Source: Sapientia aquatica (GTDB lineage: Bacteria; Pseudomonadota; Gammaproteobacteria; Burkholderiales; Burkholderiaceae_D). From it: DNA of 64,000 nt. A model generated the notes under the pieces. That model saw only the letters and a program-made list of their open reading frames with translations. It was not told the origin of the DNA and ran no database searches. Both the position numbers and the translations under genes were made by a program. Positions 17,844 through 28,200 of the stretch are shown here, piece by piece (position 1 is the first letter of the stretch; each line of letters begins with the position of its first letter). The stretch spans positions 248,001-312,000 of the forward strand of contig NZ_SMYL01000002.1 in NCBI RefSeq assembly GCF_004358105.1. Reading direction: 5' to 3'.

Positions 17844-18062
17844 GTGAGTAATACTAATGGAAACGAAAATTCTGGAAATTCGGCTCAAAATGATGAATTT
17901 AAGACATGGATGTGTTTAATCTGTGGCTGGATGTACGATGAAGCGGCTGGATTACCCGATGAAGGCATTGCGCCAGGCACTCGTTGGAAAGACGTTCCAA
18001 TGAATTGGACTTGCCCAGAATGCGGCGCGCGCAAAGAAGATTTCGAAATGATTGCGGTCTAG
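17844..18062 (+). CDS. Rubredoxin with short N-terminal extension
   Basis: A 72-residue electron carrier. The two iron-binding knuckles are CLICGW and CPECGARK, and the middle is YDEAAGLPDEGIAPGTRWKDVP, typical of rubredoxin. It shuttles single electrons in the cytosol, for example to oxygenases or in redox-stress responses. I chose GTG at 17844, preceded by AAGGA 8 bases upstream. In-frame ATGs at 17805 and 17835 have poorer context. The first 20 residues are polar and Asn/Ser-rich and lie outside the domain. It lies next to the pil cluster, an arrangement common in Burkholderiales. A hairpin follows, so it is probably not co-transcribed with pilG at full level. Confidence 0.88.
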   Translation: MSNTNGNENSGNSAQNDEFKTWMCLICGWMYDEAAGLPDEGIAPGTRWKDVPMNWTCPECGARKEDFEMIAV

Positions 18063-18120
18063 AATTAAGTTAATTTATTAGCATCAAGTGAAATAATGTT
18101 AAATAAATGAAACATTTCCT

Positions 18121-18146
18121 TGAGGTATTCTTCAAATACCTCAGAT
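18121..18146 (+). terminator. Hairpin after rubredoxin, probable weak terminator
   Basis: GAGGTATT and AATACCTC form an 8-bp stem with a tight loop. A T-rich but interrupted tail follows. It could partly insulate rubredoxin from the pil operon. Confidence 0.55.
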
Positions 18147-18249
18147 TTATTTGAATTTTTTAGTAATCTTGAGGTAATTTAGCGGAGATGCCTGTAATAT
18201 TGAAATAAGGCAACATTATGATGTCGCAACTGTTAATTCGAGATGAGTC

Positions 18250-18636
18250 ATGACTATAGTGTCAGAAAAACAGAATTTGAAAATTATGGTGATCGACGAT
18301 AGCAGCACTATTCGTCGCTCTGCCGAAATTTTCTTAGGGCAAGTTGGATATCAGGTCATATTGGCTGAGGATGGATTTGATGCCTTGGCGAAAATTAATG
18401 ATTACCATCCAGATTTGATCTTTTGCGACATTTTGATGCCGCGCTTGGACGGATATCAAACGTGCGCGCTAATTAAGAAGAGCGCCAAGTTTCGCGATAC
18501 GCCGGTCATCATGTTGTCATCGAAAGATGGTTTGTTTGATCGTGCGCGAGGTTCCATTGTGGGCTCGAATGAGTATCTGACCAAACCATTTACTAAAGAT
18601 AGCTTATTAAAAACAGTGCGCAACTACACGGATTAG
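18250..18636 (+). CDS. pilG: Twitching-motility response regulator PilG
   Basis: A 128-residue single-domain CheY-like receiver. The acidic pocket is MVIDDSS (Asp-Asp), the phospho-acceptor Asp is in LIFCDILMPRLDGY (about residue 58), the switch Ser is in VIMLSSKDG and the Lys in YLTKPF. PilG receives phosphate from ChpA and promotes type IV pilus extension and cAMP production in Pseudomonas. It is the first gene of pilG-H-I-J-chpA. The start ATG at 18250 has a GAGATGAG region just upstream. A perfect inverted repeat lies in the gap to pilH. Confidence 0.9.
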   Translation: MTIVSEKQNLKIMVIDDSSTIRRSAEIFLGQVGYQVILAEDGFDALAKINDYHPDLIFCDILMPRLDGYQTCALIKKSAKFRDTPVIMLSSKDGLFDRARGSIVGSNEYLTKPFTKDSLLKTVRNYTD

Positions 18637-18684
18637 CGGCTTAATGAGGCAGCAATCCGCAGAGTTGAAGGTGCAAAAGTTCCG

Positions 18685-18711
18685 TAGCCGCTAGTTAGTA
18701 ATTAGCGGCTA
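18685..18711 (+). repeat. Perfect 9-bp inverted repeat between pilG and pilH
   Basis: TAGCCGCTA (18685-18693) and TAGCGGCTA (18703-18711) flank a 9-base loop. There is no T run, so this is more likely an mRNA processing or stability hairpin than a terminator. Confidence 0.6.
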
Positions 18712-18742
18712 ACTGTAATTTAGGATAATCAAAGGAAGAAAC

Positions 18743-19108
18743 ATGGCAATTCAAAAAATTCTGGTGGTTGATGATTCTCCTACCGAGCGTTATTTTCTCA
18801 CCGATATTTTGGCTAAAAATGGCTTCTCCGTTTCTACCGCAGAAAATGGCGAAGAAGCATTATTAAAGATTAAGGCTGACAAACCGCATTTGATCTTGAT
18901 GGACGTGGTCATGCCGGGTCAAAACGGATTCCAAATTACCCGCGCCATTGCGCGTGATGCGGAGACGCAAGACGTACCAGTCATTATTTGCACCAGCAAA
19001 AATCAAGAAACCGATCGTATTTGGGGATTGCGCCAAGGTGCGCGTGATTACTTGGTTAAACCAATTGATCCGCAAGAGCTATTAGCAAAAATCGCCAGCT
19101 TAAGTTGA
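18743..19108 (+). CDS. pilH: Twitching-motility response regulator PilH
   Basis: A 121-residue single-domain receiver. It has ILVVDDSPTERYFLTDIL, the phosphorylated Asp in LILMDVVMPGQNGF (about residue 52), and KPIDPQEL with the conserved Lys near 102. PilH acts with PilG downstream of ChpA, as a phosphate sink or retraction regulator in Pseudomonas. The N-terminal DDSPTERY is typical of PilH rather than PilG. A GGAAGAAAC ribosome-binding region precedes the ATG. It is 25-50 bases from pilI, in the same transcript. Confidence 0.9.
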   Translation: MAIQKILVVDDSPTERYFLTDILAKNGFSVSTAENGEEALLKIKADKPHLILMDVVMPGQNGFQITRAIARDAETQDVPVIICTSKNQETDRIWGLRQGARDYLVKPIDPQELLAKIASLS

Positions 19109-19157
19109 TTCAAACGAAGCCCATTTTTGAGCTATGGCTACCATTAACGGAACCGAC

Positions 19158-19724
19158 ATGAATCAAGTCACTACCGCAAAACTAGATAAATCCAGCGAGG
19201 AAAAGCGCGGAGATCGACGTGAGCGTTTGCGCGAGTTTCAATCGCAATTGTTGGAACGGATGCAGGCGGCGCGCTCTAGTGAGGCTGCCAGCGCTAATCA
19301 ATTAGGTGTGATGATTGGTCAGACGCGCTATTTATTAAATCTGCGTGAAGCCGGTGAGATTGTCTCGGTTGGTCATATCACGCCGGTTCCGCTGACGCGC
19401 GACTGGTACTTGGGCTTACTCAATATTCGCGGTAATTTGATTGGCGTGATTGATATTCAACGATTTCAGGGGCACCCACTCGTTGAAATCAATTCCGATT
19501 GTCGCGTGATTGCGTTTTCGACCGGTTTGGCCTTTAACGCAGGTTTATTAGTCACTAAAGTGCTGGGTTTGCGTAACGTCGCCGAAATGACGGCACAGCA
19601 AATTGGCACTGACGAAAATGGCTGGATGCAACAAAGTTATGTCGATGGTAATGCACAAACTTGGTTTGAATTAAATCTGTCGAACTTAATTCAAGACGGT
19701 AGTTTTTTGCACATAGGTTTATAG
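19158..19724 (+). CDS. pilI: CheW-like coupling protein PilI
   Basis: A CheW-domain protein that links the PilJ receptor to the ChpA kinase. The N-terminal 40 residues are a charged, helical leader (EEKRGDRRERLREFQSQLLE region). The CheW core then follows with GQTRYLLNLREAGEIVSV, LTRDWYLGLLNIRGNLIGVIDI and a C-terminal WFELNLSNL. I chose ATG 19158, preceded by CGGAA, giving 188 residues. An in-frame ATG at 19134 would add eight residues but has poor spacing. It sits between pilH and pilJ, as in the Pseudomonas and Burkholderiales clusters. Confidence 0.88.
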   Translation: MNQVTTAKLDKSSEEKRGDRRERLREFQSQLLERMQAARSSEAASANQLGVMIGQTRYLLNLREAGEIVSVGHITPVPLTRDWYLGLLNIRGNLIGVIDIQRFQGHPLVEINSDCRVIAFSTGLAFNAGLLVTKVLGLRNVAEMTAQQIGTDENGWMQQSYVDGNAQTWFELNLSNLIQDGSFLHIGL

Positions 19725-19862
19725 AATCACTTACTGATCTGATGTGGCATCACTAACTGGTTTACAAGAATAAATAGTTAAAGCAATTAAACATAGCTCG
19801 CCGCGCAGCGGCTTAAAACAGATTTACCGATTAGTATTCAATTGGAATTAGGAGATTTTGTA

Positions 19863-22175
19863 ATGGCATTAAATTCACCGTTGCCTTCCGAAGTAGAGAC
19901 AACCCCAGAGTTTGAAGGGGAAAAATTATCTCAAGACGTCAATCCCGTTACCTTGGTCGATATCGATGCGACCCAGACCGGATTTATGCCTTCACCTAAT
20001 TCGCTCAAAAACGCGAATAAAAAAGACGATCACGACGCGAATCTGACCTTTATCGGTGACGTGTTAGAAAAAGGCCGCGACATTAAGTTACCGTTGATCG
20101 GTCATTTATCGCTGCAACGTCAGGTGCGTTTCCTGTTTGCAGGGATGGCGATTGCGTTGATTTTTGGTGCTATTTTCGTTTTTATTAATTCCAGCCAAAA
20201 AACGCTCGCATCTAACCAAGCTCAGATCGCGGGTGACGCGCTGATGCACTCGCAGCGGATTGGTAAAGCGGCACCGAATGCGATTCAAGGTACGCCAGCA
20301 GCGTTTAAACAGTTGGAAGAAAGTCGCGCTGAGTTGAACAACGACTTAACGATTCTGACCAAAGGTGGTAGCTACAAAGGTGCAAACATTAGCGCTGCCA
20401 AATCAGGCGATTTAGCCGTTTTAGCTGAGAGCCAAAAAATCTGGGCTAATACTGATAAAGCCGCTGAAACGATTTTGAAATTGAAAAAAGAATTGACCGG
20501 TTTTGGTCAAACCTTAGAAAAGCTCAATGAAATTTCTCCAGTATTGTTGGAATTGACCGAGCAAATTTCCGCACAAAAAGTGCAGGGCGGTGGCTCAGCG
20601 CGGGAAGTTTCTGCGTCCGGTCAGTTAGTCATGTTGACCCAACGTTTGGGCCGCAGCGCGAGTGAATTCTTGACCGCAGAGGGTGTTAATCCTGAAACGG
20701 CTTTCCTGTTGGGTAAAGATACCAATACCTTCCGTGATTTGGTCGATGGTTTTTTAAACGGTAGCGACGTATTGAAATTAACACCAACTAAAGATGCTGA
20801 CACACGCGAAAAATTGACCGAATTGAAAAAGACGTTCGGCGACTACCAACAATCTGTTTCGAACATTTTGGGTAATCTGCAAAACTTTATTGCAGCGAAA
20901 CAAGCTGAACAATTAGTGTTTACGGATAACGAAGACTTGCGTTTGCGTCTCATCGACGTACAAAAAACCTACCGCGATCATTTGGATTCAAACGGTTTTA
21001 GTTTTTACATGATGTTCGTGTCGTTTGCGATTGCGTTGTTGGCAGCCGCCGGTGTTGCAGCGGTTCTGTTGCAAGACAGTCGTAACCGCGCCAAAGAAGC
21101 GAATGCGCGCCGTGTTGACGCCGATATTCAGATGATGCAAGCGATCAAACAAGAAAACGAAGCGAAATTAGCTAACGATCAAAACCAAGCAGCGATTTTG
21201 CGATTAATGAATGAATTGCAAGAAGTGGCGGATGGAGATTTGACCGTGCAAGCAACGGTTTCGGAAGATATTACTGGTGCGATTGCCGACTCGGTTAACT
21301 ACACGGTGGAAGAGTTGCGCGGACTGGTTGGCCGGGTTACGACCACGGCAGAACAAGTTACCTCAGCGTCTAACCAAGCGGAAGGCGTGTCCGTTGCTTT
21401 GTTGAACGCATCTCAACAACAATCGCGTGAGATTAAAGACGCCGGTGAAGCGATGTTGACCATGGCCAACGATATTACCGAAGTTTCTAAATCGGCGAAT
21501 GAATCGGCTGACGTTGCGCGTAACTCGGTTGCTGCGGCGGAGCAGGGCGCGCAGGCGGTACAAAATGCGATTAAAGGTATGGATGAAATTCGCGAGCAAA
21601 TTCAAGAAACATCCAAACGTATTAAACGACTCGGTGAATCGTCCCAAGAGATTGGTGAAATTACCGAACTGATTTCAGACATTACTGAACAGACCAACGT
21701 GTTGGCGTTGAACGCGGCGATTCAGGCGGCGTCTGCCGGTGAAGCGGGTCGAGGCTTCTCGGTGGTTGCGGAAGAGGTTCAGCGATTGGCGGAACGTTCA
21801 GCCGAAGCGACCAAGCAGATTGGTGCCTTGGTTAAAACGATTCAAACCGATACTCACGATGCGGTATCCGCGATGGAAAAATCCACGCAGGGTGTGGTTG
21901 AGGGAGCAAAACTATCTGATGCGGCGGGTACAGCGTTGGCCGAGATTCGCCGGATTTCGAACCAGTTAGCGGACCTGATTCAAGGTATTTCGCACTCCAC
22001 CGAACAGCAAGCAACATCGGCTAACGGCGTGGCACAAAACATTCAACACATTTTGGAAATTACCGAGCAAACGCAAAGCGGTACGCAGCAAACGGCGCAG
22101 TCGATTCGTGACTTGTCCGCGTTAGCGCAAGAGTTGAAAAACTCCGTGTCGCGGTTCCGTGTTAGCGTAAATTAA
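19863..22175 (+). CDS. pilJ: Type IV pilus methyl-accepting chemoreceptor PilJ
   Basis: A receptor of about 770 residues. It has a long cytoplasmic N-terminus (about 80 residues) and a first membrane helix near residues 83-105 ([18 protein letters not shown]). The periplasmic PilJ-type helical sensor region follows, then a second helix around 385-407 and a HAMP-like segment. The C-terminal signalling hairpin centres on [20 protein letters not shown]. It senses surface or pilin contact and drives ChpA. The start at 19863 is supported by TTAGGAG; an upstream in-frame ATG at 19842 is not. No PilK methyltransferase or ChpB methylesterase gene follows, unlike in Pseudomonas. Confidence 0.92.
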   Translation: MALNSPLPSEVETTPEFEGEKLSQDVNPVTLVDIDATQTGFMPSPNSLKNANKKDDHDANLTFIGDVLEKGRDIKLPLIGHLSLQRQVRFLFAGMAIALIFGAIFVFINSSQKTLASNQAQIAGDALMHSQRIGKAAPNAIQGTPAAFKQLEESRAELNNDLTILTKGGSYKGANISAAKSGDLAVLAESQKIWANTDKAAETILKLKKELTGFGQTLEKLNEISPVLLELTEQISAQKVQGGGSAREVSASGQLVMLTQRLGRSASEFLTAEGVNPETAFLLGKDTNTFRDLVDGFLNGSDVLKLTPTKDADTREKLTELKKTFGDYQQSVSNILGNLQNFIAAKQAEQLVFTDNEDLRLRLIDVQKTYRDHLDSNGFSFYMMFVSFAIALLAAAGVAAVLLQDSRNRAKEANARRVDADIQMMQAIKQENEAKLANDQNQAAILRLMNELQEVADGDLTVQATVSEDITGAIADSVNYTVEELRGLVGRVTTTAEQVTSASNQAEGVSVALLNASQQQSREIKDAGEAMLTMANDITEVSKSANESADVARNSVAAAEQGAQAVQNAIKGMDEIREQIQETSKRIKRLGESSQEIGEITELISDITEQTNVLALNAAIQAASAGEAGRGFSVVAEEVQRLAERSAEATKQIGALVKTIQTDTHDAVSAMEKSTQGVVEGAKLSDAAGTALAEIRRISNQLADLIQGISHSTEQQATSANGVAQNIQHILEITEQTQSGTQQTAQSIRDLSALAQELKNSVSRFRVSVN

Positions 22176-22197
22176 GCTCGCTAAGATAGCGGAAATG

Positions 22198-22233
22198 GAC
22201 GATAAACTGCACACGCGGAATATCGTCTTTTTT
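22198..22233 (+). terminator. Possible attenuator between pilJ and chpA
   Basis: GACGATA (22198-22204) and TATCGTC (22221-22227) form a 7-bp stem with a 16-base loop, followed by six T. Inside an operon this would reduce rather than abolish chpA transcription. Confidence 0.55.
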
Positions 22234-22261
22234 AAATGAGCGCCTTATTTAATAGGTTTTC

Positions 22262-25200
22262 ATGATCTCTTCTGGTGCAACGCAAAACATGCAAACTAAA
22301 TTTGATACCGGCCCGTTGTCGTGGGTGATGGCTGAAACGCGCGAAGCATTAATGAATGCCAAACGCGCTTTACGTGATGCAGTAGAGCAAAGCGCCGAAT
22401 CGCAATCGACTTTATTAAAACACGCCAAAATATATTTGCACCAAGCGCATGGCGCCCTGCAAATGGTGGATGTCGATGGCGTTGCGTTATTGTCAGAGAA
22501 CATCGAAATTTTGTTGGACAGAATGGCCGATGGCGAGCTGGCGATTACACCAGTGACTAGCGGCGCAATTGAGCAAGCGCTCGATGCGATTCAAGAATAC
22601 CTCGATGAGTTGTTAGTCAATGGCGTTCAACAGCCAGTCCGCCTCTACCCGTGCTACCGTAATCTGTTGGCCATCAAAGGCATAGACCGAGTTAGTCCGA
22701 CCGATTTGTTTTTTCCTAATTTGTCGGCCAATACAACCTTAACGTTGCTGTCCAGTTCGGGTGCGGCGGTAGATCAAAAGCCTAAAAAAGCCAGTTACGC
22801 CAATATTCGCCAACGGTTTGAAAAAGCCTTGTTGCCCTTCTTAAAGCAATCCGATCCGCAATTGCTCAGCACGAGCGCCAAGCAAATGCAGGGCTTGATT
22901 GCCGAAGTCTGGCATGCGCAAACTAATTCACAAGCGCGTTCGTTTTGGGCGGTCATGCACGGTTTTGCTGAGTTGGTCGCAGAACATCAAGTGTTCCATG
23001 AACAAAACGTAAAGCAGTTATTTGGTCGCATTAATTTACAAATTCGTCGCTTGCACGAAGGCGCGTTAAGTATTCCTGAAAGTTTATTGCGCGATGCATT
23101 GTTCTTTATCGCGCGTGGCCGAAATTTGCCGCCCAACGCCGACAATGTGCGTCGGGCGTATGAGTTGGATGGCCAAGTTCCGAGCAATTTTGAAACGCAA
23201 AGTTTTGGTTCGATTGAACCGGGCGCTTTGTCGATTAGCAAAGAACGCCTGACCCAGATCAAGAATCTGTGGAGCAAAATCGCCAATGGCGAACATGGTT
23301 TGTTCGAGAAATTTGAACAAAAAATGAAAGACTTGGCTGAGGTCGGTCTCAAGCTCCGCTCGCCTCCACTATCGAAGTTGTTGCGCGAATTAACAGGCTT
23401 AACTCGCCATGTTTTGCAAGGCAAACCGAGTGACGCCTTTGCGCTGGAAATGGCGACTAGCTTGCTCTTCATCGAGAGCGCTTTAGATCAAATCACGCAT
23501 TTGCCGTCCGATTTTGCTGAGCGCGCTGATATTTTGGCGGCACGTTTATTGTCGTTGGTCAGCGGCGAATCGCCCGACCAATCTGCACCTTGGTTGGACG
23601 ATATGTCGCGCCAAGCACAGCAACGTCAAACAATGGCTGCTCTGGTAGGCGAGATGCAATCGAGTTTGCGTATCGTTGAAAAAACCTTGGACGAATATTT
23701 TAGATCGCCAACCGAAGTCAATGACTTAGTCCAAATCGACCCAATTATGCATCAGATCGCTGGTGCGTTAGCGATTTTGGATCAGGATGAGGCCAACCTT
23801 GCGCTGTCCCATACGCAAGAGTTAATCCGTGAAATGGCTGGCAGCGAGCAACCGACTGACCCCGCGATCCACGCCAAAGTTGCGCAAAATATTGGCGCAT
23901 TAAGTTTCTTGATTGAAGCGCTGCAAACTCAACCAGAAACAGCAAAAAATAAATTCAGCTTTGACAAAGAAACCGGTATTTTCAAATCCCATTTCTTGGA
24001 TAAGCCAGCAGCACCAGAAGCAGCGCCAGCGGATGAGTTGCAAAGTCACTCACCAGCGGCTGAGATCAAACCAGTTTCGACCGAACAAGAATTAGCGGAT
24101 CAGCAAAAACAGTCGGCTAACTTGGCATCATCCCTAGTTGAACAGCCGCACAACGCGGCGATTCAAGCGCAGTTGTTGGCCAGTTTAGAGCAAGAGCGTT
24201 CGGTAGCGCGCTTGTTAGACGATCCAAACGCCAGTGAGCGCGCCTCGCAAGCCATTGAAGCGTTAACGCAAACCGATTTCAAAGTCGCCGAGCCGCAAAT
24301 GAATAACATCATTAGCGCGGTGGTGGCTGAACAGGCGGCAGTAGCGCCCCCAGCGTTGCCAACTCATGCGCCGATGCCAGTGGGCGACGACGCGATTGAC
24401 GCCGAATTGTTAGAAGTCTTCTTGATGGAAGCCGAGGAGGTACTCGCTAGTGTTAATGAGACCATCCCGCTGTCCAAGGCCGATCCAAGCAATCAAGATC
24501 ATTTGATCACGTTGCGCCGCTCGTTCCATACCCTCAAAGGCAGTAGCCGTATGGTGGGTTTGGGCGCGTTCGGTAATGCGGCCTGGAGCGTAGAGCAAGT
24601 CATGAACGGTTGGTTGTCCGATGCGCGGCACGGCACCGACGATTTGTACGCGCTGTTAGAAAAAGCGTCCGAAGTATTGGCCGCTTGGGTGGCTGATTTC
24701 AACGCAATGGGCACCTCCGATATTACCGGTAAAGCATTGATCGATGCGGCAGATCGCCTCAAAAACGGCGGCGCGTATTCCTACGATGCGCAACTCGAAC
24801 ATCCACCGACGCCAGTGCATAGCGCGCCAACCCAAGCGATTGCAGAAGTCGCTATCGAGACGCCAGCCGCGAATGAGCCAACTCATGCTGAGTCGAGTGT
24901 GGCGGTGGATTCAGCGTCAGTGGAAGCCCATGCAGAAACATTAGCAGCAACGCCAGCAGAACTTCCAGCAACGCCGCCACAAGCTGAAACGGAATCGACG
25001 CCAACTGCCGCTGATCATGCCGCGACAGCCGAAGACGTGTTGGCGGCTTATGCGGCGGTCGATGTTGTTGTTCCAAGTACACCTGCCGCCAGTGCTGACC
25101 ATGGCGCTGCGGCGGAGCTCGATTTGCATGCTCCCGAAATCAATTTTGCCCAAGAGTTGACCGAGTCAAGCAATGTGCTTCATTTCCCTGAATCGCATGC

Positions 25201-28200
25201 GGTGGTCGAATCGGCTGAAGAGTTAGCTAATGAAGTGACAGAATCGTTGTTGCCAGATATTGACTTCGGCAGTCCCGCTGAAGCTATCGAGGCAGTTGAA
25301 CCGGCGCCTGCGTTGATTCCGGAATTAGTTCACATTGAGTCCGATGAGATTGCGGTTGCACCTACAGCTGAACAGGATGTTATCGAACTCACAGAATTAG
25401 AAATCGAGCCAACCGAAGTTGTGGAAGAAGAGGCGACTGCGGTACAGGCCGAAGCGATTGAGGATGCACCGTCCGCTCCAGCTGCGCCAGTGCAAGAAGC
25501 GCAAATTATTGAGTTCCCATCGAGTTTTACGACCTACGAAGACAACGTCAAGAAAATCGGCAACATCGAAATTGGCGTGCCTTTATACAATATCTACCTG
25601 GCAGAAACCGATGAAATCGTGCGCTTTTTGTCGCAAGATTTTTCCGAATGGCGTCATGAAGCGCATCGCCCAGTGACCACTCATTCGGTGCACGCGGCGC
25701 ATTCCTTAGCGGGCAGTTCAGCTACCGTCGGATTTACCGCGTTGCAAGAAGTGGCGCATGCCTTGGAAATGGTATTGCAGCGCGTGGAACGCTACCCCGT
25801 GACACTGCTGCCGGGCGAATTCGATACGCTTGATAATTGCGTTGGCTGTGTAAAAGAAATGCTGCACCGCTTTGCTTTGGCTGAAATGCCACCGCACAAG
25901 CCAGAACAAATTTTGGTGCTTGAACAGTTATTGGGAATGTTGACCGATCGCGCTCAACCGCCAGAAATTGATGCCGCCGCTTTGGATAAAGCCAAAGACG
26001 AGTTTAACGGTCTGTTCAATGAAACCGAAGAAGACCAATTGGTGCTTGCTAGCGCATTGCCAGTTATTGAAGAACCGCTCGTCGCTGCGCCTGAAATCAT
26101 TGCAGCCGAGCCGGTGATCGCTGAACCGCTGATAGTTGAGCCTGCAGTAATCGAACCAGAAATCGTGGTGCAGGCCGCAGCTCCATCGGTTGAAGTTGCA
26201 CCAATTTTAAGTCTGGATGAAACTCGTTTAACCGACGTTGCCGCGTTACCTAAAGATGATTTGGATGCCGATTTATTGCCGGTATTCTTGGAAGAAGGTA
26301 GCGATTTGTTCCCGCAGATCGGCCAAACTTTGCGCGCATGGCAAGACGCTCCAAACGATCAAGAACATGTGCAAGCTTTGCTGCGCTTGCTGCACACTGT
26401 TAAAGGTAGTGCGCGTATGGCTGGTGCGATGGCGCTTGGTCAGCACACCCATGATATGGAAAGCCAGATCGAGCACTTGATGCATGCCGGTGCTCCATCG
26501 GCGGCCGCGTTAGATCATTTGTTGGCGCATCATGACGTCGCGTCAACCATGTTTGAACAATTGCGTAACCCGCAAGCGGTGGTTGCCCCTGCCGTTCAAG
26601 CCGATGACGCCGCTGCGCTCAATGACGAATTACTGCCATCGACTTCCGATAGCCCAGCTCGAACAGGCTTGGTTGAATTGGCGCAGTTAGTGCCGTTAAA
26701 TGCCCCATCGACCGGCGCGGCATCGGCAAATCTACCTGCCAATAAGGCAGCCGCTCCACTAGCCAATGCACTGACCAATCAAGCGTTGGTGCGGGTGCGA
26801 GCCGATATTTTAGATCGCTTAGTCAATCAGGCCGGTGAGGTATCGATCTCGCGTTCACGTTTAGAGAACGAAGTCACCACCTTGCGTTCGTCGTTGCAAG
26901 AGTTGACCGAAAACGTGGGTCGTTTGCGCGACCAGTTACGTGAAGTGGAAATTCAAGCAGAAACGCAAATTTCTTCACGTATGGCGTTGTCCGGTGAACG
27001 TGAATTTGATCCGCTCGAATTCGACCGATTTACACGTTTGCAAGAATTAACGCGGATGATGGCCGAGAGCGTCAACGACGTTTCAACCGTTCAAACCAAC
27101 ATCAGCAAAACCGTCGAAGGCGCAACCAATGATTTGGTCTCGCAAGCGCGCTTAACGCGTGAATTGCAACAAGATTTGATGCGCGTTCGTATGGTGCCGT
27201 TTGCTAGTATTTCCGAGCGTCTGTATCGCATTACCCGCCAGGCATCCAAAGAATTGGATAAGCGCGTCAACTTGGATATACGCGGTACTTCGGTGGAAAT
27301 TGACCGTAGCGTTCTGGAGCGCATGGCCGGTCCGTTTGAACATTTATTGCGTAATGCGATTGTGCATGGAATCGAATCACGTCAGCAGCGCCAAGAATTA
27401 GGTAAAAACGAAATCGGTGAAATCTTGGTGCAGATCCGCCAAGAAGGTAACGAAGTCGTGATTAACTTTAATGACGATGGTCGCGGCTTAGATTTGAATC
27501 GTATCCGCGAGAAAGCGCGCGATTCCGGCTTGTTAGCGATTGGCGATGAAGTGACTGATTCCGAAGCGGTGAATTTGATTTTTGAATCAGGTTTCTCGAC
27601 TGCCAGCGAAGTGACCGAATTAGCGGGTCGCGGCGTCGGTATGGACGTCGTGCGCTCAGAAGCGACCGCGTTGGGTGGCCGTGTATCAGTCGATAGCACG
27701 CCTAATGTTGGTTCTAAATTCACGATTCACTTGCCATTAACTTTGGCGGTAACGCAGGTTGTATTGGTACGCAGCGGTGGAAAAATCTTCGCTGTGCCTT
27801 CCGTTTTAGTGGAACAAGTTCAACAGTTGAAGGCGCAAATGCTCGCGGCAGCCTACAACGACGGCGCGATTATGTGGCAAGGTCAGCGCGTGGCGATGCA
27901 CTATTTATCGACCGTGCTGGGTGATTACACCGCGCTGCCGGATGCACAGCAATACACGCCGATTATCGTTATGCGCAGCGGTAACGACCGCGTTGCTCTG
28001 CACGTTGATCAAGTTATCGGTAACCGCGAGGTGGTTGTTAAAAACATCGGACCGCAATTGGCGCGTATGGTTGGTATTTCTGGCGCGACCGTGCTGGGTT
28101 CGGGCGACATCGTCTTGATCCTGAACCCATTGCCATTGGCGCAAAAGATGGAGCACGACATGTTACGTGCGCCGCGCCTGTTGCAAGAGAATAGCGAAAC

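Noticed and set aside
22987-23472. 161-codon ORF antisense to chpA
   Set aside because: It is a shadow of the chpA codon pattern; chpA has clear domain motifs throughout.
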